From: Lujinxingia vulgaris
GTDB lineage: Bacteria; Myxococcota_A; Bradymonadia; Bradymonadales; Bradymonadaceae
Direction: 5' to 3'
Length of the DNA stretch: 64,000 nucleotides
Assembly: GCF_007997005.1 (NCBI RefSeq)
Contig: NZ_VOSL01000043.1
Location: 1-64,000 of the forward strand
Under the pieces are notes generated by a model. That model worked only from the letters and a program-made list of their open reading frames with translations. It was not told where the DNA came from and made no database searches. Shown here piece by piece: positions 24,875 through 33,171 of the stretch. Positions within the stretch are counted from its first letter, which is position 1; the number at the start of each line of letters is the position of its first letter. Both the position numbers and the translations under genes were made by a program.

Positions 24875-24923
24875 GGGGCAGTGTGCCGGGGCATCGATCG
24901 CGTTTCCAGTCTTTTGGGCGACG
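24875..24923 (-). promoter_or_regulatory. Shared upstream element of paralog E
   Basis: GGGGCAGTGTGCCG (24875-24888), CGCGTTTCCAG (24899-24909) and CTTTTGGGCGACG (24911-24923) align with 22483-22532 before paralog C. The element lies 44 bases before the start. Confidence 0.6.
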
Positions 24924-24951
24924 TAGCTCCCTGAACCCTGACCCAAAAAGA

Positions 24952-24972
24952 CCGCCGGAGACTCTCCGGCGG
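24952..24972 (-). terminator. Terminator of the coiled-coil protein gene
   Basis: A 9-bp stem (ccgccggag with ctccggcgg, loop act) is followed on the minus strand by TCTTTTT, and on the plus strand by a run of six T. It lies 49 bases after the stop of the gene at 25021-25815 and may work in both directions. Confidence 0.75.
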
Positions 24973-25020
24973 CCCTTTTTTGTTTCATTTTTCATGTTTT
25001 AGCGCGTTTCATCACGGAAA

Positions 25021-25815
25021 CTACTCCGCCACCTCCGGCTGCGGCTCTGGCGAATCCTCCAGCTCGGGAGCAGCCGGCGACGCCGGAGTGTCGGGCTCAC
25101 CCTCGTCTCCTGGCGTGTCGATGCCGAGAGACCGACTGACCGTGGGACGTACGCGCCGGGCCAGCTCATCGTCGCCAGCCAGGAGGTAGAGCTGCTCCAT
25201 AATTGCAGCGACCGCCTGGTAGATGCGCGACCACTCCTCGATCAACGCGTCGCGCTCCGTGAGCAGACGCTCGGCTTTGCGCTCCTCCTCGTTGAGCGTC
25301 GTCAGCTCTTTGCGCAACCCCTCGATCGGAGCCTGAAGGTTGGCAGCAAGCTCGCGGGTGGAGATGGGCGAACCGAAGGCGTCGATGTGCATGTCGGCCT
25401 GATGAAGCATCTCGACGACGTTTTGGCCAAAAGACTCCACCGCCTTCGGATGGCGAGGCAGCTCACCGTCGACGCCGAATCGCCGGGCCAGCCCCGGAGC
25501 GCCGGCGTCCAGCAGCGAACGAACTCTGGCGAGCGCTGTGAGGGTCTGCGCCGCGGCCTCATCGCGAGCCGTCCGATGTGAGTCATCGTCCGCGCGCTCC
25601 CGGGCCAGCTCAGCTTCCTTCTGCCATAACGCATCGGTGCGCTCGTCAAGCGCGTCGCCCTGCCCGGCGATGAAGCGTCGCCAGTCCTCCACGTCGAAGC
25701 CCATCTGACCATCGAGCTTCGTGGCGACGTTCTCGCCATGCGTACGAATCGACGAGGCCACCCAACGACCCCAGGTCACGCGATTCTCCACCGTCTTTCC
25801 CACTTTGTTGCTCAT
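25021..25815 (-). CDS. Hypothetical coiled-coil protein
   Basis: A 264-residue protein from MSNKVGKTVE, with AGGAG 7 bases before the start; the frame is open to 26055 but the upstream part is the repeat region. It is soluble, has no signal peptide, and is mostly helical and charged, with a probable coiled coil at about residues 55-90 and 160-200 (for example TTLNEEERKAERLLTERDAL). The C-terminal 40 residues are Pro/Glu-rich and likely disordered. No domain recognised. It is transcribed away from the 41-bp tandem repeats. Confidence 0.65.
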   Translation of the reverse strand: MSNKVGKTVENRVTWGRWVASSIRTHGENVATKLDGQMGFDVEDWRRFIAGQGDALDERTDALWQKEAELARERADDDSHRTARDEAAAQTLTALARVRSLLDAGAPGLARRFGVDGELPRHPKAVESFGQNVVEMLHQADMHIDAFGSPISTRELAANLQAPIEGLRKELTTLNEEERKAERLLTERDALIEEWSRIYQAVAAIMEQLYLLAGDDELARRVRPTVSRSLGIDTPGDEGEPDTPASPAAPELEDSPEPQPEVAE

Positions 25816-25977
25816 CACAAACTCCTGTCTCCAAAAGCAGATGATGCGTCTCTCGCAAGCGCGCGGTGCCGCGCGCAAGCCTGATACGAGCCGCAAACGG
25901 ACCCCCGTACGGCAAAAACAACTCGGGTATGCGACGCAGCCTACCAGACGCTCTTTCCCACACAAACCCGGGCACGC

Positions 25978-26292
25978 GACCGCTGATCTCACGTTCTGGG
26001 TTTCCAAAACGCGTGCGCGACCGTCGATCTCACGACTCGCCAGTCCAAACTTCAACCACGACCGCTGATCTCACGTTCTGGGTTTCTAAAACGCGTGCGC
26101 GACCGCCGATCTCACGCTCTGGATTTCTAAAACGCGTGCGCGACCGCCGATCTCGCGTTCTGGGTTTCTAAAACGCGTGCGCGACCGCCGATCTCGCGTT
26201 CTGGGTTTCTAAAACGCGTGCGCGACCGCCGATCTCGCGTTCTGGGTTTCTAAAACGCGTGCGCGACCGCCGATCTCGCGTTTTGAGCTCGG
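25978..26292 (+). repeat. Tandem array of a 41-bp repeat (seven full units and a partial eighth)
   Basis: Units start at 25978, 26019, 26060, 26101, 26142, 26183, 26224 and 26265. The units at 26142, 26183 and 26224 are identical; that at 26019 is strongly diverged after its first third; the last is truncated. Unit core: gaccgccgatctcgcgttc, then tgggtttctaaaacgcgtgcgc. The period is not a multiple of three and stop codons occur, so it is not a coding repeat. It lies in the gap between the divergent coiled-coil gene and the fluoride channel genes. Confidence 0.95.
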
Positions 26293-26458
26293 AATGCCGC
26301 CTTCGCGACACTCGCGAAGACGTTTTGCCCCGCGCAGCCCTCACCGCGACCGTCGCGCACCCGGGAGCTGGCCAATTGGCGCCCTCCCAGCCCTCATGCT
26401 AACTCTCCCCGGCCCGCCGCGCTCCGCGCCCCTGATCGAAACGCCGAGACGATTAACG

Positions 26459-26875
26459 ATGCCCACCTCCCCCCCGACCCACCTGGCCACGCTGGCGCTC
26501 GTCGCCCTGGGCGGCGCGCTCGGGGCGCTGCTGCGCGTGTGCGTGGGGCTGGCGCTGCCGGCCATGGGGGCGATGCCCACGGGCACGCTTGTGGCCAACC
26601 TCATCGGTTGCCTGCTGCTGGGGATCGTCGCTGCGAAGGTCGCCTCCATAGGCCGCCCCCCGGCCTGGCTGCAGCAGGGCGTGGGGGTGGGGCTCCTGGG
26701 ATCGTTTACCTCCACCTCGACCTTTGCGTCGGAGGCGTTCTGGCTCCTGAGCGACGCGTCGCCGGGGCTTGCAGCGAGCTACGTGGCGCTCTCGCTTGTC
26801 GGGGGGCTTGCGCTGGCGGCGCTTGGCGCGCGTCTGGGCGGCGCGCCCCTTTCACTCGCCGGAGGTGGGGCGTGA
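26459..26875 (+). CDS. crcB: Fluoride channel Fluc/CrcB, first subunit
   Basis: A 138-residue four-helix membrane protein starting MPTSPPTHLA at 26459. It has the family hallmarks: GALGALLRV in the first helix, the GTLVANLIGCLLLG motif with the conserved Asn, and GSFTSTSTF, the Phe/Ser/Thr track lining the fluoride pore. Fluc channels export fluoride and act as antiparallel dimers. The next gene is a second Fluc overlapping by four bases, so the channel may be a heterodimer. No fluoride riboswitch could be recognised upstream. Confidence 0.92.
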   Translation: MPTSPPTHLATLALVALGGALGALLRVCVGLALPAMGAMPTGTLVANLIGCLLLGIVAAKVASIGRPPAWLQQGVGVGLLGSFTSTSTFASEAFWLLSDASPGLAASYVALSLVGGLALAALGARLGGAPLSLAGGGA

Positions 26876-27252
26876 GCTGGGAGATGGCAGCCCTTGTGGG
26901 TGCGGGCGGGGCGGTGGGCGCATTGATGCGCTTTGCCCTCACGCGCGCGCTGGCGGAATTCTCCAACCGACGGGATTTTCCGCTCAACACCCTGCTCATC
27001 AACCTCGGGGGCAGCGCGCTGCTGGGCTGGCTGATGGCTTCAGCTCAAAGCGCCGACCTACCGGTGCACGAGAGCCCCCTCTTCATGGTTGCGGGGCTCG
27101 GGTTTTGCGGCGCCTTGACCACCTTTTCGACCTTCGCGGTGGAGACCCGGCAGCTCGCCGCGCGCTCCTTCTGGCGCGCGTTAGGGTATGTGGTGCTGAC
27201 GGTGGGCGGGGGCGTAGGGAGCTTTGCGCTGGCGCTCATCCTGAGTGGTTGA
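26872..27252 (+). CDS. crcB: Fluoride channel Fluc/CrcB, second subunit
   Basis: The GTG at 26872 overlaps the previous stop (GTGA) and has GGAGG 6 bases upstream, so translation is coupled. The 126-residue protein has GGAVGALMRF, NTLLINLGGSALLG with the conserved Asn, and GALTTFSTFAVE, the second pore Phe motif. Paired Fluc genes often encode two subunits of opposite topology. An ATG four codons in is an alternative start. Confidence 0.9.
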   Translation: MSWEMAALVGAGGAVGALMRFALTRALAEFSNRRDFPLNTLLINLGGSALLGWLMASAQSADLPVHESPLFMVAGLGFCGALTTFSTFAVETRQLAARSFWRALGYVVLTVGGGVGSFALALILSG

Positions 27253-27365
27253 CCCGGGACATGGCAACGAGCTTGCGCAACACCCCCCAAAGCTCAAACA
27301 ATGGCAAGCGATCATGCCAGCCCTTGTGGCCACCTCCCCGCACCCCATCCCGCAGGACGCCCGCT

Positions 27366-27728
27366 ATGAAACGAAAAAAGACCGCCACCCTGCTGGCCTT
27401 CTTTTTGGGAACCTTCGGTGTTCACAAGTTTTACCTGGGCCTCCACGTCCAGGGCCTGATCTTCCTGCTGCTCTGTTTCACCGGCGCCTCCACGCTCTTC
27501 GCACTCTACGACACGGTGGTTTTTTTGGGGATGAGCCCGCAGAAATTCGACCGAATCTACAACAGCAAGCACGACGAGCCGGTGCTCCGCACCGAGCAGA
27601 CAGGTCAGGATGCAAGCATGAGTCCGTGCGCCCTCCGACAGGACTTCAACGAGCTCAAAGAGCTGCATGTCAGCGGCGTGCTCACCGATGAGGAGTTTCT
27701 GGCCCAGAAGCAGCGCCTGCTGACCTGA
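27366..27728 (+). CDS. TM2 domain protein with C-terminal SHOCT domain
   Basis: A 120-residue protein. Residues 1-60 form a TM2 domain: two membrane helices with the GTFGVHKFYLG turn and a conserved Asp in ALYDTVVF. Residues about 90-118 match a SHOCT (short C-terminal) motif: DFNELKELHVSGVLTDEEFLAQKQRLL. TM2-SHOCT proteins are common in bacteria but poorly characterised; SHOCT is thought to aid oligomerisation or interaction. The start has AGGA 8-9 bases upstream. It is followed by a strong terminator. Confidence 0.88.
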   Translation: MKRKKTATLLAFFLGTFGVHKFYLGLHVQGLIFLLLCFTGASTLFALYDTVVFLGMSPQKFDRIYNSKHDEPVLRTEQTGQDASMSPCALRQDFNELKELHVSGVLTDEEFLAQKQRLLT

Positions 27729-27754
27729 TCACACCGCCTCGTGGCATGAAAAAA

Positions 27755-27778
27755 CCGCCGGCCCTCAAAGGCCGGCGG
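27755..27778. terminator. Bidirectional terminator between convergent genes
   Basis: A perfect 9-bp stem (ccgccggcc with ggccggcgg, loop ctcaaa) has six A before and seven T after. It lies between the plus-strand TM2-SHOCT gene and the minus-strand MBL hydrolase gene. Confidence 0.93.
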
Positions 27779-27814
27779 TTTTTTTACTTTTACTAAAAAG
27801 TACTCTGGAGCCAC

Positions 27815-28543
27815 TTAGAAGCTATGCGCCTGCCCCGGCTCCAGCGCGATCACGTCGACCTCCAGCTCGTAGGTCTCCAGATACTCCACGAGCTCCTTCG
27901 GGGTGCCCGTGAGGGCGTCGAAGGTGCCGTAGTGGCAGGGGATCACCGCTTCGAGCTCCAGCAGGTCGGCGGCCAGCGCCGCCTGGAGGGGGTCCATGGT
28001 GAAGTGGTCGCCGATGGGCAGGATGCCCACGGTCGGGCCGTAGATCTCGGCGATCCAGGCCATGTCGCCAAAGAGGGAGGTGTCGCCGGCGATGTAGAGC
28101 GACTCGCCACTGGAGAACTCCACGACAAAACCGGCCGGCTCGCCAAGGTAGATGACCGTGCCGTCCTCGTCGGTGAAAGAGGAGCTATGGCGCGCGTCGG
28201 TCATCGAGACGCGCACATCGAGCGCTTCGAGCTCGACGGTACCGCCCTTGTTCATGCCCACGAGCTTGTCGGAGGCCACGCCGCGGCTCCCGAGCCAGGT
28301 GATCAAATCGAAGATGCCCACGATGGGGCCCGAGCAGCGATCGGCCACCTCAAAGACATCGCCGATATGGTCGTTGTGGCCGTGGGTGATCAGGATGGCG
28401 TCGGGGCTGATATCGTGCGCCTCCGCGGGGCATTGGGGGTTCGAGCGCACCCAGGGGTCCACCAGGATGTTCTTGCCCTCGGGGGTCGTGATCACAAAGG
28501 TCGAATGCCCCAGCCACTGCACTTTTACGCCTGCCAACGCCAT
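27815..28543 (-). CDS. MBL-fold metal-dependent hydrolase (UPF0173-like)
   Basis: From MALAGVKVQW (AGGAG ribosome site; longer frame to 28627 rejected) the protein is 242 residues. Metal-binding motifs are THGHNDHIGD, TDARHSSS, AGDTSLFGD and a late CHYGTFDAL. The WLGHSTFVI opening is typical of the UPF0173/UlaG-like group of metallo-beta-lactamase-fold hydrolases. Substrate unknown. It is the last gene of a minus-strand series with maiA and an FAH-family gene, but 140 bases separate it from the GNAT gene. Confidence 0.88.
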   Translation of the reverse strand: MALAGVKVQWLGHSTFVITTPEGKNILVDPWVRSNPQCPAEAHDISPDAILITHGHNDHIGDVFEVADRCSGPIVGIFDLITWLGSRGVASDKLVGMNKGGTVELEALDVRVSMTDARHSSSFTDEDGTVIYLGEPAGFVVEFSSGESLYIAGDTSLFGDMAWIAEIYGPTVGILPIGDHFTMDPLQAALAADLLELEAVIPCHYGTFDALTGTPKELVEYLETYELEVDVIALEPGQAHSF

Positions 28544-28684
28544 GGTTGTCTCCTCAAGTAGGTACGTCGTCGTTTGCGAATTTTTGTGGTGCCGCACCGA
28601 CCGAACATGATGGCCGGCGAGTTTCATTTCCCAAAAAGAGCGGCCCTCCGGTGAGCGTGGGTCGGGACGCCGCGCCGCAGAGTC

Positions 28685-29137
28685 TTAACGCGAGCCGCCC
28701 GAAGGCCAGCGCATCATCACATGCGGGATCTCCGCCTCGACAAAGGGCTCTCCGAAACGCTCCCAGCCCAGCCGGGTGTACCAGCGCTCCAGATGCGCCT
28801 GGGCGTGCAGCTCGGCGAGGCGCTCGCCAAGGTAGCGTTGCACCGCCTCCATCACCTTCGTGCCCAGGCCCTGCCCCTGAAACTCAGGGTGCACCGCCAC
28901 CCGCCCTACCACCATCGGCGACGTTTTGTGGAAGATTCGGGCGGTGCCCACCAGACGCCCGTCGGCGCGCAAAAGCACATGGGCGCACTCGACATCGAGG
29001 CCGTCGACCTCGGGCTCGGCGGTGATCTTCTGGCCGACCACAAAGACCTCGTTGCGCAACACCATCACCTCGTAGAGCTCGCGTTTGCTGAGCTCCTCAA
29101 AGGTCTTGATCTGCGCGTCCAGCGCGTACGTCTGCAC
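28685..29137 (-). CDS. GNAT family N-acetyltransferase (ElaA-like)
   Basis: A 150-residue acetyltransferase. The acetyl-CoA loop is GRVAVHPEFQGQGLGTKVM and the N-terminal FEELSKRELYEVMVLRNEVFVVGQ block is characteristic of the ElaA branch. The start is GTG at 29137, with a GAGG ribosome site overlapping the maiA stop, so it is translated with maiA. Acceptor unknown. Confidence 0.87.
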   Translation of the reverse strand: MQTYALDAQIKTFEELSKRELYEVMVLRNEVFVVGQKITAEPEVDGLDVECAHVLLRADGRLVGTARIFHKTSPMVVGRVAVHPEFQGQGLGTKVMEAVQRYLGERLAELHAQAHLERWYTRLGWERFGEPFVEAEIPHVMMRWPSGGSR

Positions 29138-29146
29138 GTCAGAACC

Positions 29147-29788
29147 TCATTGCGCGTCGGGCTGCTGATCGGGGTGCGAGACCTGAAAGGCCTCCAGCGC
29201 GTTGCAGCGCTCCTCGATGCCCAGGATGGTCGGAAAAGCCTCCAGCTCCACGTCAAAACGGCGCGCGTTGTAGAGCTGCGGGATCAGGCAGATGTCGGCC
29301 AGGCTGACCTCATCGCCCACCGAGTAGGCGCCGGCGCGGCGCTCCGCAAGCAGCTCGTAGGCGGTCAGGCCGCGCTCGATCCAGTCCCGGCACCAGGCTC
29401 TGGCGTCGAGGTCGGTCTCGGCTTTGATCTTCTGAATCACCGCCAGGTTCTGCAGGGGCTGGGTGCCGGCGTTGATGACCTCGGCCATCTCGCGGGCCCA
29501 GGCGCGATGCACGCGGTTTGCGGGCAGAATGGCCGGGGTCGGCCGCAGCTCATCGAGAAACTCCAGGATGGCCAGCGACTGCGTGAGGTAGATCTCCTCG
29601 CCATTTTCTTCCCACTCCAGCATCGGCACCTGGCGCATGGGGTTTTTGGCGCGGTACTCCGCGCTGTGCTGCCTGCCGCCGCCTTCGACCAGGTGCACGG
29701 CGCGGTATTCGTAGTCGAGCTCTTTGAGCGCAAACCCGATACGTACCCGCCAGCTCGAAGAACTCCGCCAGTATCCGTGAAGAATCAT
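29147..29788 (-). CDS. maiA: Maleylacetoacetate isomerase (zeta-class glutathione transferase)
   Basis: A 213-residue glutathione-S-transferase-fold enzyme. The active-site motif is YWRSSSSWRVRI near the N-terminus, followed by NPMRQVPMLE and the SLAILEFLDE glutathione-site helix; the C-terminal domain has the VSLADICLIPQ motif. Zeta-class enzymes isomerise maleylacetoacetate to fumarylacetoacetate in tyrosine and homogentisate breakdown. The fumarylacetoacetase-family gene lies upstream in the same direction, which supports the call. The homogentisate dioxygenase and HPPD genes are not in the window. Confidence 0.87.
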   Translation of the reverse strand: MILHGYWRSSSSWRVRIGFALKELDYEYRAVHLVEGGGRQHSAEYRAKNPMRQVPMLEWEENGEEIYLTQSLAILEFLDELRPTPAILPANRVHRAWAREMAEVINAGTQPLQNLAVIQKIKAETDLDARAWCRDWIERGLTAYELLAERRAGAYSVGDEVSLADICLIPQLYNARRFDVELEAFPTILGIEERCNALEAFQVSHPDQQPDAQ

Positions 29789-29867
29789 CACTCGCCGCCT
29801 TTGCTCAGTGTCCGCCCGTCAGGTCGATACGCCAGACCTGTGCTTTAAGCCTATGCGTTAAACCCAT

Positions 29868-29900
29868 GCGCGCCGCCGGCACAGAAGGCCGGCGGCGCGC
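29868..29900 (-). terminator. Strong hairpin between the FAH-family gene and maiA
   Basis: A perfect 13-bp GC stem (gcgcgccgccggc with gccggcggcgcgc) with a 7-base loop follows the FAH-family stop by 26 bases. The downstream minus-strand sequence has no proper U-run, so partial termination or mRNA stabilisation is as likely as full termination. Confidence 0.5.
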
Positions 29901-29925
29901 TCCTCAACAGCTCGCAGCGTGTTGC

Positions 29926-30906
29926 TCAATCGGCGTCGACGACCTTTTGGTCGATGGTGCCGAAGATGTTGTTGCCGTTCTTATCGAGCATCTCGATCTT
30001 CACCGTGTCGCCGGGCTTCATAAAGGGCGTGGTGAACTCCCCGGTGTCGATCTTCTCGAGCATGCGCTTTTCGGCAAGGCAGGAGGAGCCGCGGCTGCGG
30101 TCTTCGTTGGAGACGGTGCCGCTGCCCACGATCGTGCCCGCAGTGTACGCGCGGGTCTTGCAGAGGTGCTGCAAGAGATCGTTGAACGAGAAGTGCATCT
30201 CGGGGCCGGCCTCCGGATCGCCGAATTTTTCGCCGTTGTAGTAGGTGTTGAGCGGCAGGTGGATGCGGCCCTCCTTCCAGGCGTCGCCGAGCTCGTCGGG
30301 GGTGACGGCGAAGGGCGCAAACGCGGTGGCCGGCTTGGACTGGAAGAAGCCAAAGGACTTGGCGAGCTCGGCCGGGATGAGGTTGCGGAAGGTCACGTCG
30401 TTGAGGATGACGATGAGCTTGATGTACTTCGAAGCTTCGGCCGCTTTGACGCCGCGGGGGGTGTCACCGAGGATCACGCCGACCTCGGCCTCAAAATCGG
30501 CGCCCCACTCGACGTTGGGGACCTCGATGGGGTCATGGGCGCCCAGCAACACGCCCGAGCCGCCCTGGTAGACGAGCGGATCGGTCTCGAGGGTCTCGGG
30601 CGGCTCGGCGCCGCGGGCTTTGCGCACCAGCACGATGTGGTTGATGTAGGCCGAGCCGTCGATCCACTCATAGGCGCGCGGAAGCGGCGCCATCATCTTC
30701 GAGGCGTCCACCGGGGTCGACTCCACATCGCCACGCTCGAGCTTCTCGGCCAGCGCGCGCAACTTCGGCTCAACCTCATCCCACTGGTCGAGCGCGGCCT
30801 GCATCGTCGGGGCGATCTCGGCCGCCGAGGTGTAGACCGTGTTGTTTTTGCCCACCACCACAAGCGCGCCATCACGAGTACCGTTGCGTAGCGTTGCCAG
30901 CTTCAT
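29926..30906 (-). CDS. Fumarylacetoacetate hydrolase family protein
   Basis: A 326-residue protein of the FAH family. The metal-binding acidic triad is visible around DFEAEVGVILGDTPRG, and the KPATAFAPFAVTPDELGDAW block and GTIVGSGTVSNEDRSRGSSCLAEKRMLE block are conserved. The C-terminal strand has GDTVKIEMLD. In fumarylacetoacetase the reaction gives fumarate and acetoacetate; other family members hydrolyse or decarboxylate related keto acids. The maiA neighbour favours the tyrosine pathway. The start has a GGAGG ribosome site. Confidence 0.88.
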   Translation of the reverse strand: MKLATLRNGTRDGALVVVGKNNTVYTSAAEIAPTMQAALDQWDEVEPKLRALAEKLERGDVESTPVDASKMMAPLPRAYEWIDGSAYINHIVLVRKARGAEPPETLETDPLVYQGGSGVLLGAHDPIEVPNVEWGADFEAEVGVILGDTPRGVKAAEASKYIKLIVILNDVTFRNLIPAELAKSFGFFQSKPATAFAPFAVTPDELGDAWKEGRIHLPLNTYYNGEKFGDPEAGPEMHFSFNDLLQHLCKTRAYTAGTIVGSGTVSNEDRSRGSSCLAEKRMLEKIDTGEFTTPFMKPGDTVKIEMLDKNGNNIFGTIDQKVVDAD

Positions 30907-31030
30907 GCATCAACCTCCAGGTTGGTTCATTTCAGTGCGAGTTTTCGCCACTAGACGTAGCCACGGGGCCGCGGGGTGTCAATGCTGCGGTGCCGGCGGC
31001 GACGGCTCCTGCGCCCCCTGAAAAAGAAAA

Positions 31031-31060
31031 CGGGCGCCTCCGAAGATTCGGAGGCGCCCG
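31031..31060 (-). terminator. Terminator of the large lipoprotein gene
   Basis: A 14-bp perfect inverted repeat (31031-31044 with 31047-31060) is followed on the minus strand by TTTTCTTTTT. It lies 60 bases after the stop of the gene at 31120-33171. Confidence 0.9.
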
Positions 31061-31119
31061 ACGATGTGTCGCAACGTGTGCTGACGGCGCCCGCGTGCGA
31101 GCCGTCAGTCCAGGTCACC

Positions 31120-33171
31120 TTACTCCACGACTGCAGCGCCGTCGGTGAACACATCCAGGCGGTACTCACCGTCAGCGCAGAACACGCCGAAGATGCTCGC
31201 CGAGCAGTAGGGCTCCACGCTCAGGAAGTAGGTGCCATCTTCTTCCACTTCGTAGGAGAAGGCCGAGAAGAAGGTCTCCGCGTCGGCCTGACCGACGTAG
31301 TAGTCCGCTTCGAGGATCTGCGTGGTTCCGTCGCCTTCAAAGAGACGCACGATGGTGTCGGTGGTGGAGGGATCATCCTCTTCCTCGTCCTCCGGAGCCT
31401 CGGCACCACGCGAGGTGCGCGCCACGAGCACATCACCGGCCACGAGATCGATGGAGAAGAACTGCACCGGAGTGGCTTCTTCGTCGATGGCGGCGGCAGC
31501 TTCGGAGTCGAGCATGCCGAAGACCTGGGCCGGCAGCTCGATGACTTCAGCGTCGGCGCTGGTCAGCAGCGGGTCGGTGAAGGTGTAGGTGGTCGGACCT
31601 TCAGGAAGCGTTCCGTCCACGAAGGTGGCGTTGAGGGTGTAGGTGGTGGTGGCCGCGCCGCGGAAGGCCGCGTCACGCACCAGCACCGGCATCGTCACGG
31701 CTTCGTCGGCGTCGTTGTAAAGGACGGCTTCCCCACCGAAGGCCGGCGAGAAGGTCCAGTACGCGGCGCTGACAACCAGCGGGGTGAAGTCGTCTTCGGC
31801 GACTTCGGTCTCCACGGCCAGGCTCACGATCGACTTGGCCGGAACGACCACGTCGAACCAGGTCACGTTACCGACGTCCGCGAGCACTTGAGCCGACGAG
31901 GTGGAATCTTCGAGCGAGACGGCGTTGCGGGTCGCCGCCTCGACGGTCAGGGTGTAGCCGAAGCCCTCACCACCGACCGGCTCGGCGTCTTCCGTGAGGT
32001 TGCGCTCATCGGAGACGTAAAGGGTGAAGGTCTGACCTTCTTCTTCGTCGGCGCCGACGCCCACGTACATACCGGCGCGGCCTTCGACAGGAAGCGAGCT
32101 ACCGGCCTGCTGCTCTTCACCGGCCGGGCCGGAGACGGCCACGATCGCCGGGGTCAGCGCGTCGTCAGCTTCCACGAGCACGCGGAAGTTCTCGCCGGGC
32201 TCCACCGTCAGGGAGTAGGCCTTGATGTCGGTGCCCACCAGGCGGGCTTCGATGTTGCCAGTCTCTTCGGCGCCATCGGCGATGACCACGGGCTCGGTGC
32301 TGCCGCCTTCGTAGGTCTCCATGGTCAGCTCGAAGAGCCCGTCGGCGTCGTTGCTGTAGGCGTCGACGATGACGTAGTAGGTGTTGCCGTTGGTGATGTC
32401 GGCGAAGACCTGCGAATCGTAGTGGCCGTCACCAAAATCGTCGTTCTGGGCGATGCGGGCTTCAGCGGCCACGTCCCAGACGTGCAGGAAGGTGTCGACG
32501 CCGCCTTCGGGAGCGAGGCGCTGGGCGGAGGTCTCGGCGGCCAGGGTGCCGTCAAGGTCAGCCACAACCTCGAAGACCTTGATCGAGCCGTCGCTCATGT
32601 CGCCTTCGGTCACACCGGGAAGGGTGGGCTCTTGCGGATCGAGCTCAACCACTTCGGTAGTGATCTTGTAGGCGCCGCTGAGCTCTTCGCCGGTGCTGGG
32701 CACCAGCAGGTGGCTGCCGTCGGCGTAGATGAAGAACTCACGGCTGGCCGCACCTTCGGCGTAGAAGAGTGCGCGGTTGCCTTCGTCGGCCACTGTCTGC
32801 AGCGTCACACCGAAGGTGTCTTCGCCGGCGAGGTCGCCATCCACGGCTTCCACGGTCACTTTAAGGGCGGTTCCGGCCTCGAGGGTCAGCTCGTAGTACT
32901 GGGGCGCACCGACAAGCTCGCCGCCGATGGTCTCGCCGGCTTCGATGGCCTGGGGCGCGTCCGCGGAGTTGGCGGTGTCGCCCATCCACACGTCGACTTC
33001 ATCTTCGAAGGGGTGCGGCTCGTTGGGATCGGTGTCGGTGTCCTCACCGGCATCATCGCCAGCATCGACATCGGTGTCGGGGGTGTCAGCCGGCGTATCG
33101 TCGCCGCCACAGGCGGTAACCGAGGCGCTCAGCAGGCCGACAAGCAGCATTGCGAACAACTTCCTGGACAT
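31120..33171 (-). CDS. Large surface lipoprotein with repeated PPC-like beta domains
   Basis: A 683-residue lipoprotein with lipobox SVTAC (Cys21), an Asp/Thr/Pro-rich stalk, and a long body of beta-sandwich repeats resembling bacterial pre-peptidase C-terminal (PPC) domains: patterns such as YYELTLEAGTALKVTVEA, DTFLHVWD, NDDFGDGHYDSQV and FELTMETYEGG recur. No peptidase catalytic motif is visible, so it may be a binding or adhesive surface protein. Strongly acidic composition, few Cys. The start has GGAG. A single-gene transcript with its own terminator. Confidence 0.75.
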   Translation of the reverse strand: MSRKLFAMLLVGLLSASVTACGGDDTPADTPDTDVDAGDDAGEDTDTDPNEPHPFEDEVDVWMGDTANSADAPQAIEAGETIGGELVGAPQYYELTLEAGTALKVTVEAVDGDLAGEDTFGVTLQTVADEGNRALFYAEGAASREFFIYADGSHLLVPSTGEELSGAYKITTEVVELDPQEPTLPGVTEGDMSDGSIKVFEVVADLDGTLAAETSAQRLAPEGGVDTFLHVWDVAAEARIAQNDDFGDGHYDSQVFADITNGNTYYVIVDAYSNDADGLFELTMETYEGGSTEPVVIADGAEETGNIEARLVGTDIKAYSLTVEPGENFRVLVEADDALTPAIVAVSGPAGEEQQAGSSLPVEGRAGMYVGVGADEEEGQTFTLYVSDERNLTEDAEPVGGEGFGYTLTVEAATRNAVSLEDSTSSAQVLADVGNVTWFDVVVPAKSIVSLAVETEVAEDDFTPLVVSAAYWTFSPAFGGEAVLYNDADEAVTMPVLVRDAAFRGAATTTYTLNATFVDGTLPEGPTTYTFTDPLLTSADAEVIELPAQVFGMLDSEAAAAIDEEATPVQFFSIDLVAGDVLVARTSRGAEAPEDEEEDDPSTTDTIVRLFEGDGTTQILEADYYVGQADAETFFSAFSYEVEEDGTYFLSVEPYCSASIFGVFCADGEYRLDVFTDGAAVVE

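Noticed and set aside
25978-26292. CRISPR array
   Set aside because: The whole 41-bp period is conserved, with no unique spacers, and no cas genes are in the window; it is a plain tandem repeat.
26293-26458. Fluoride riboswitch before the Fluc genes
   Set aside because: I looked for the conserved fluoride aptamer pattern and found no clear match in the GC-rich leader.
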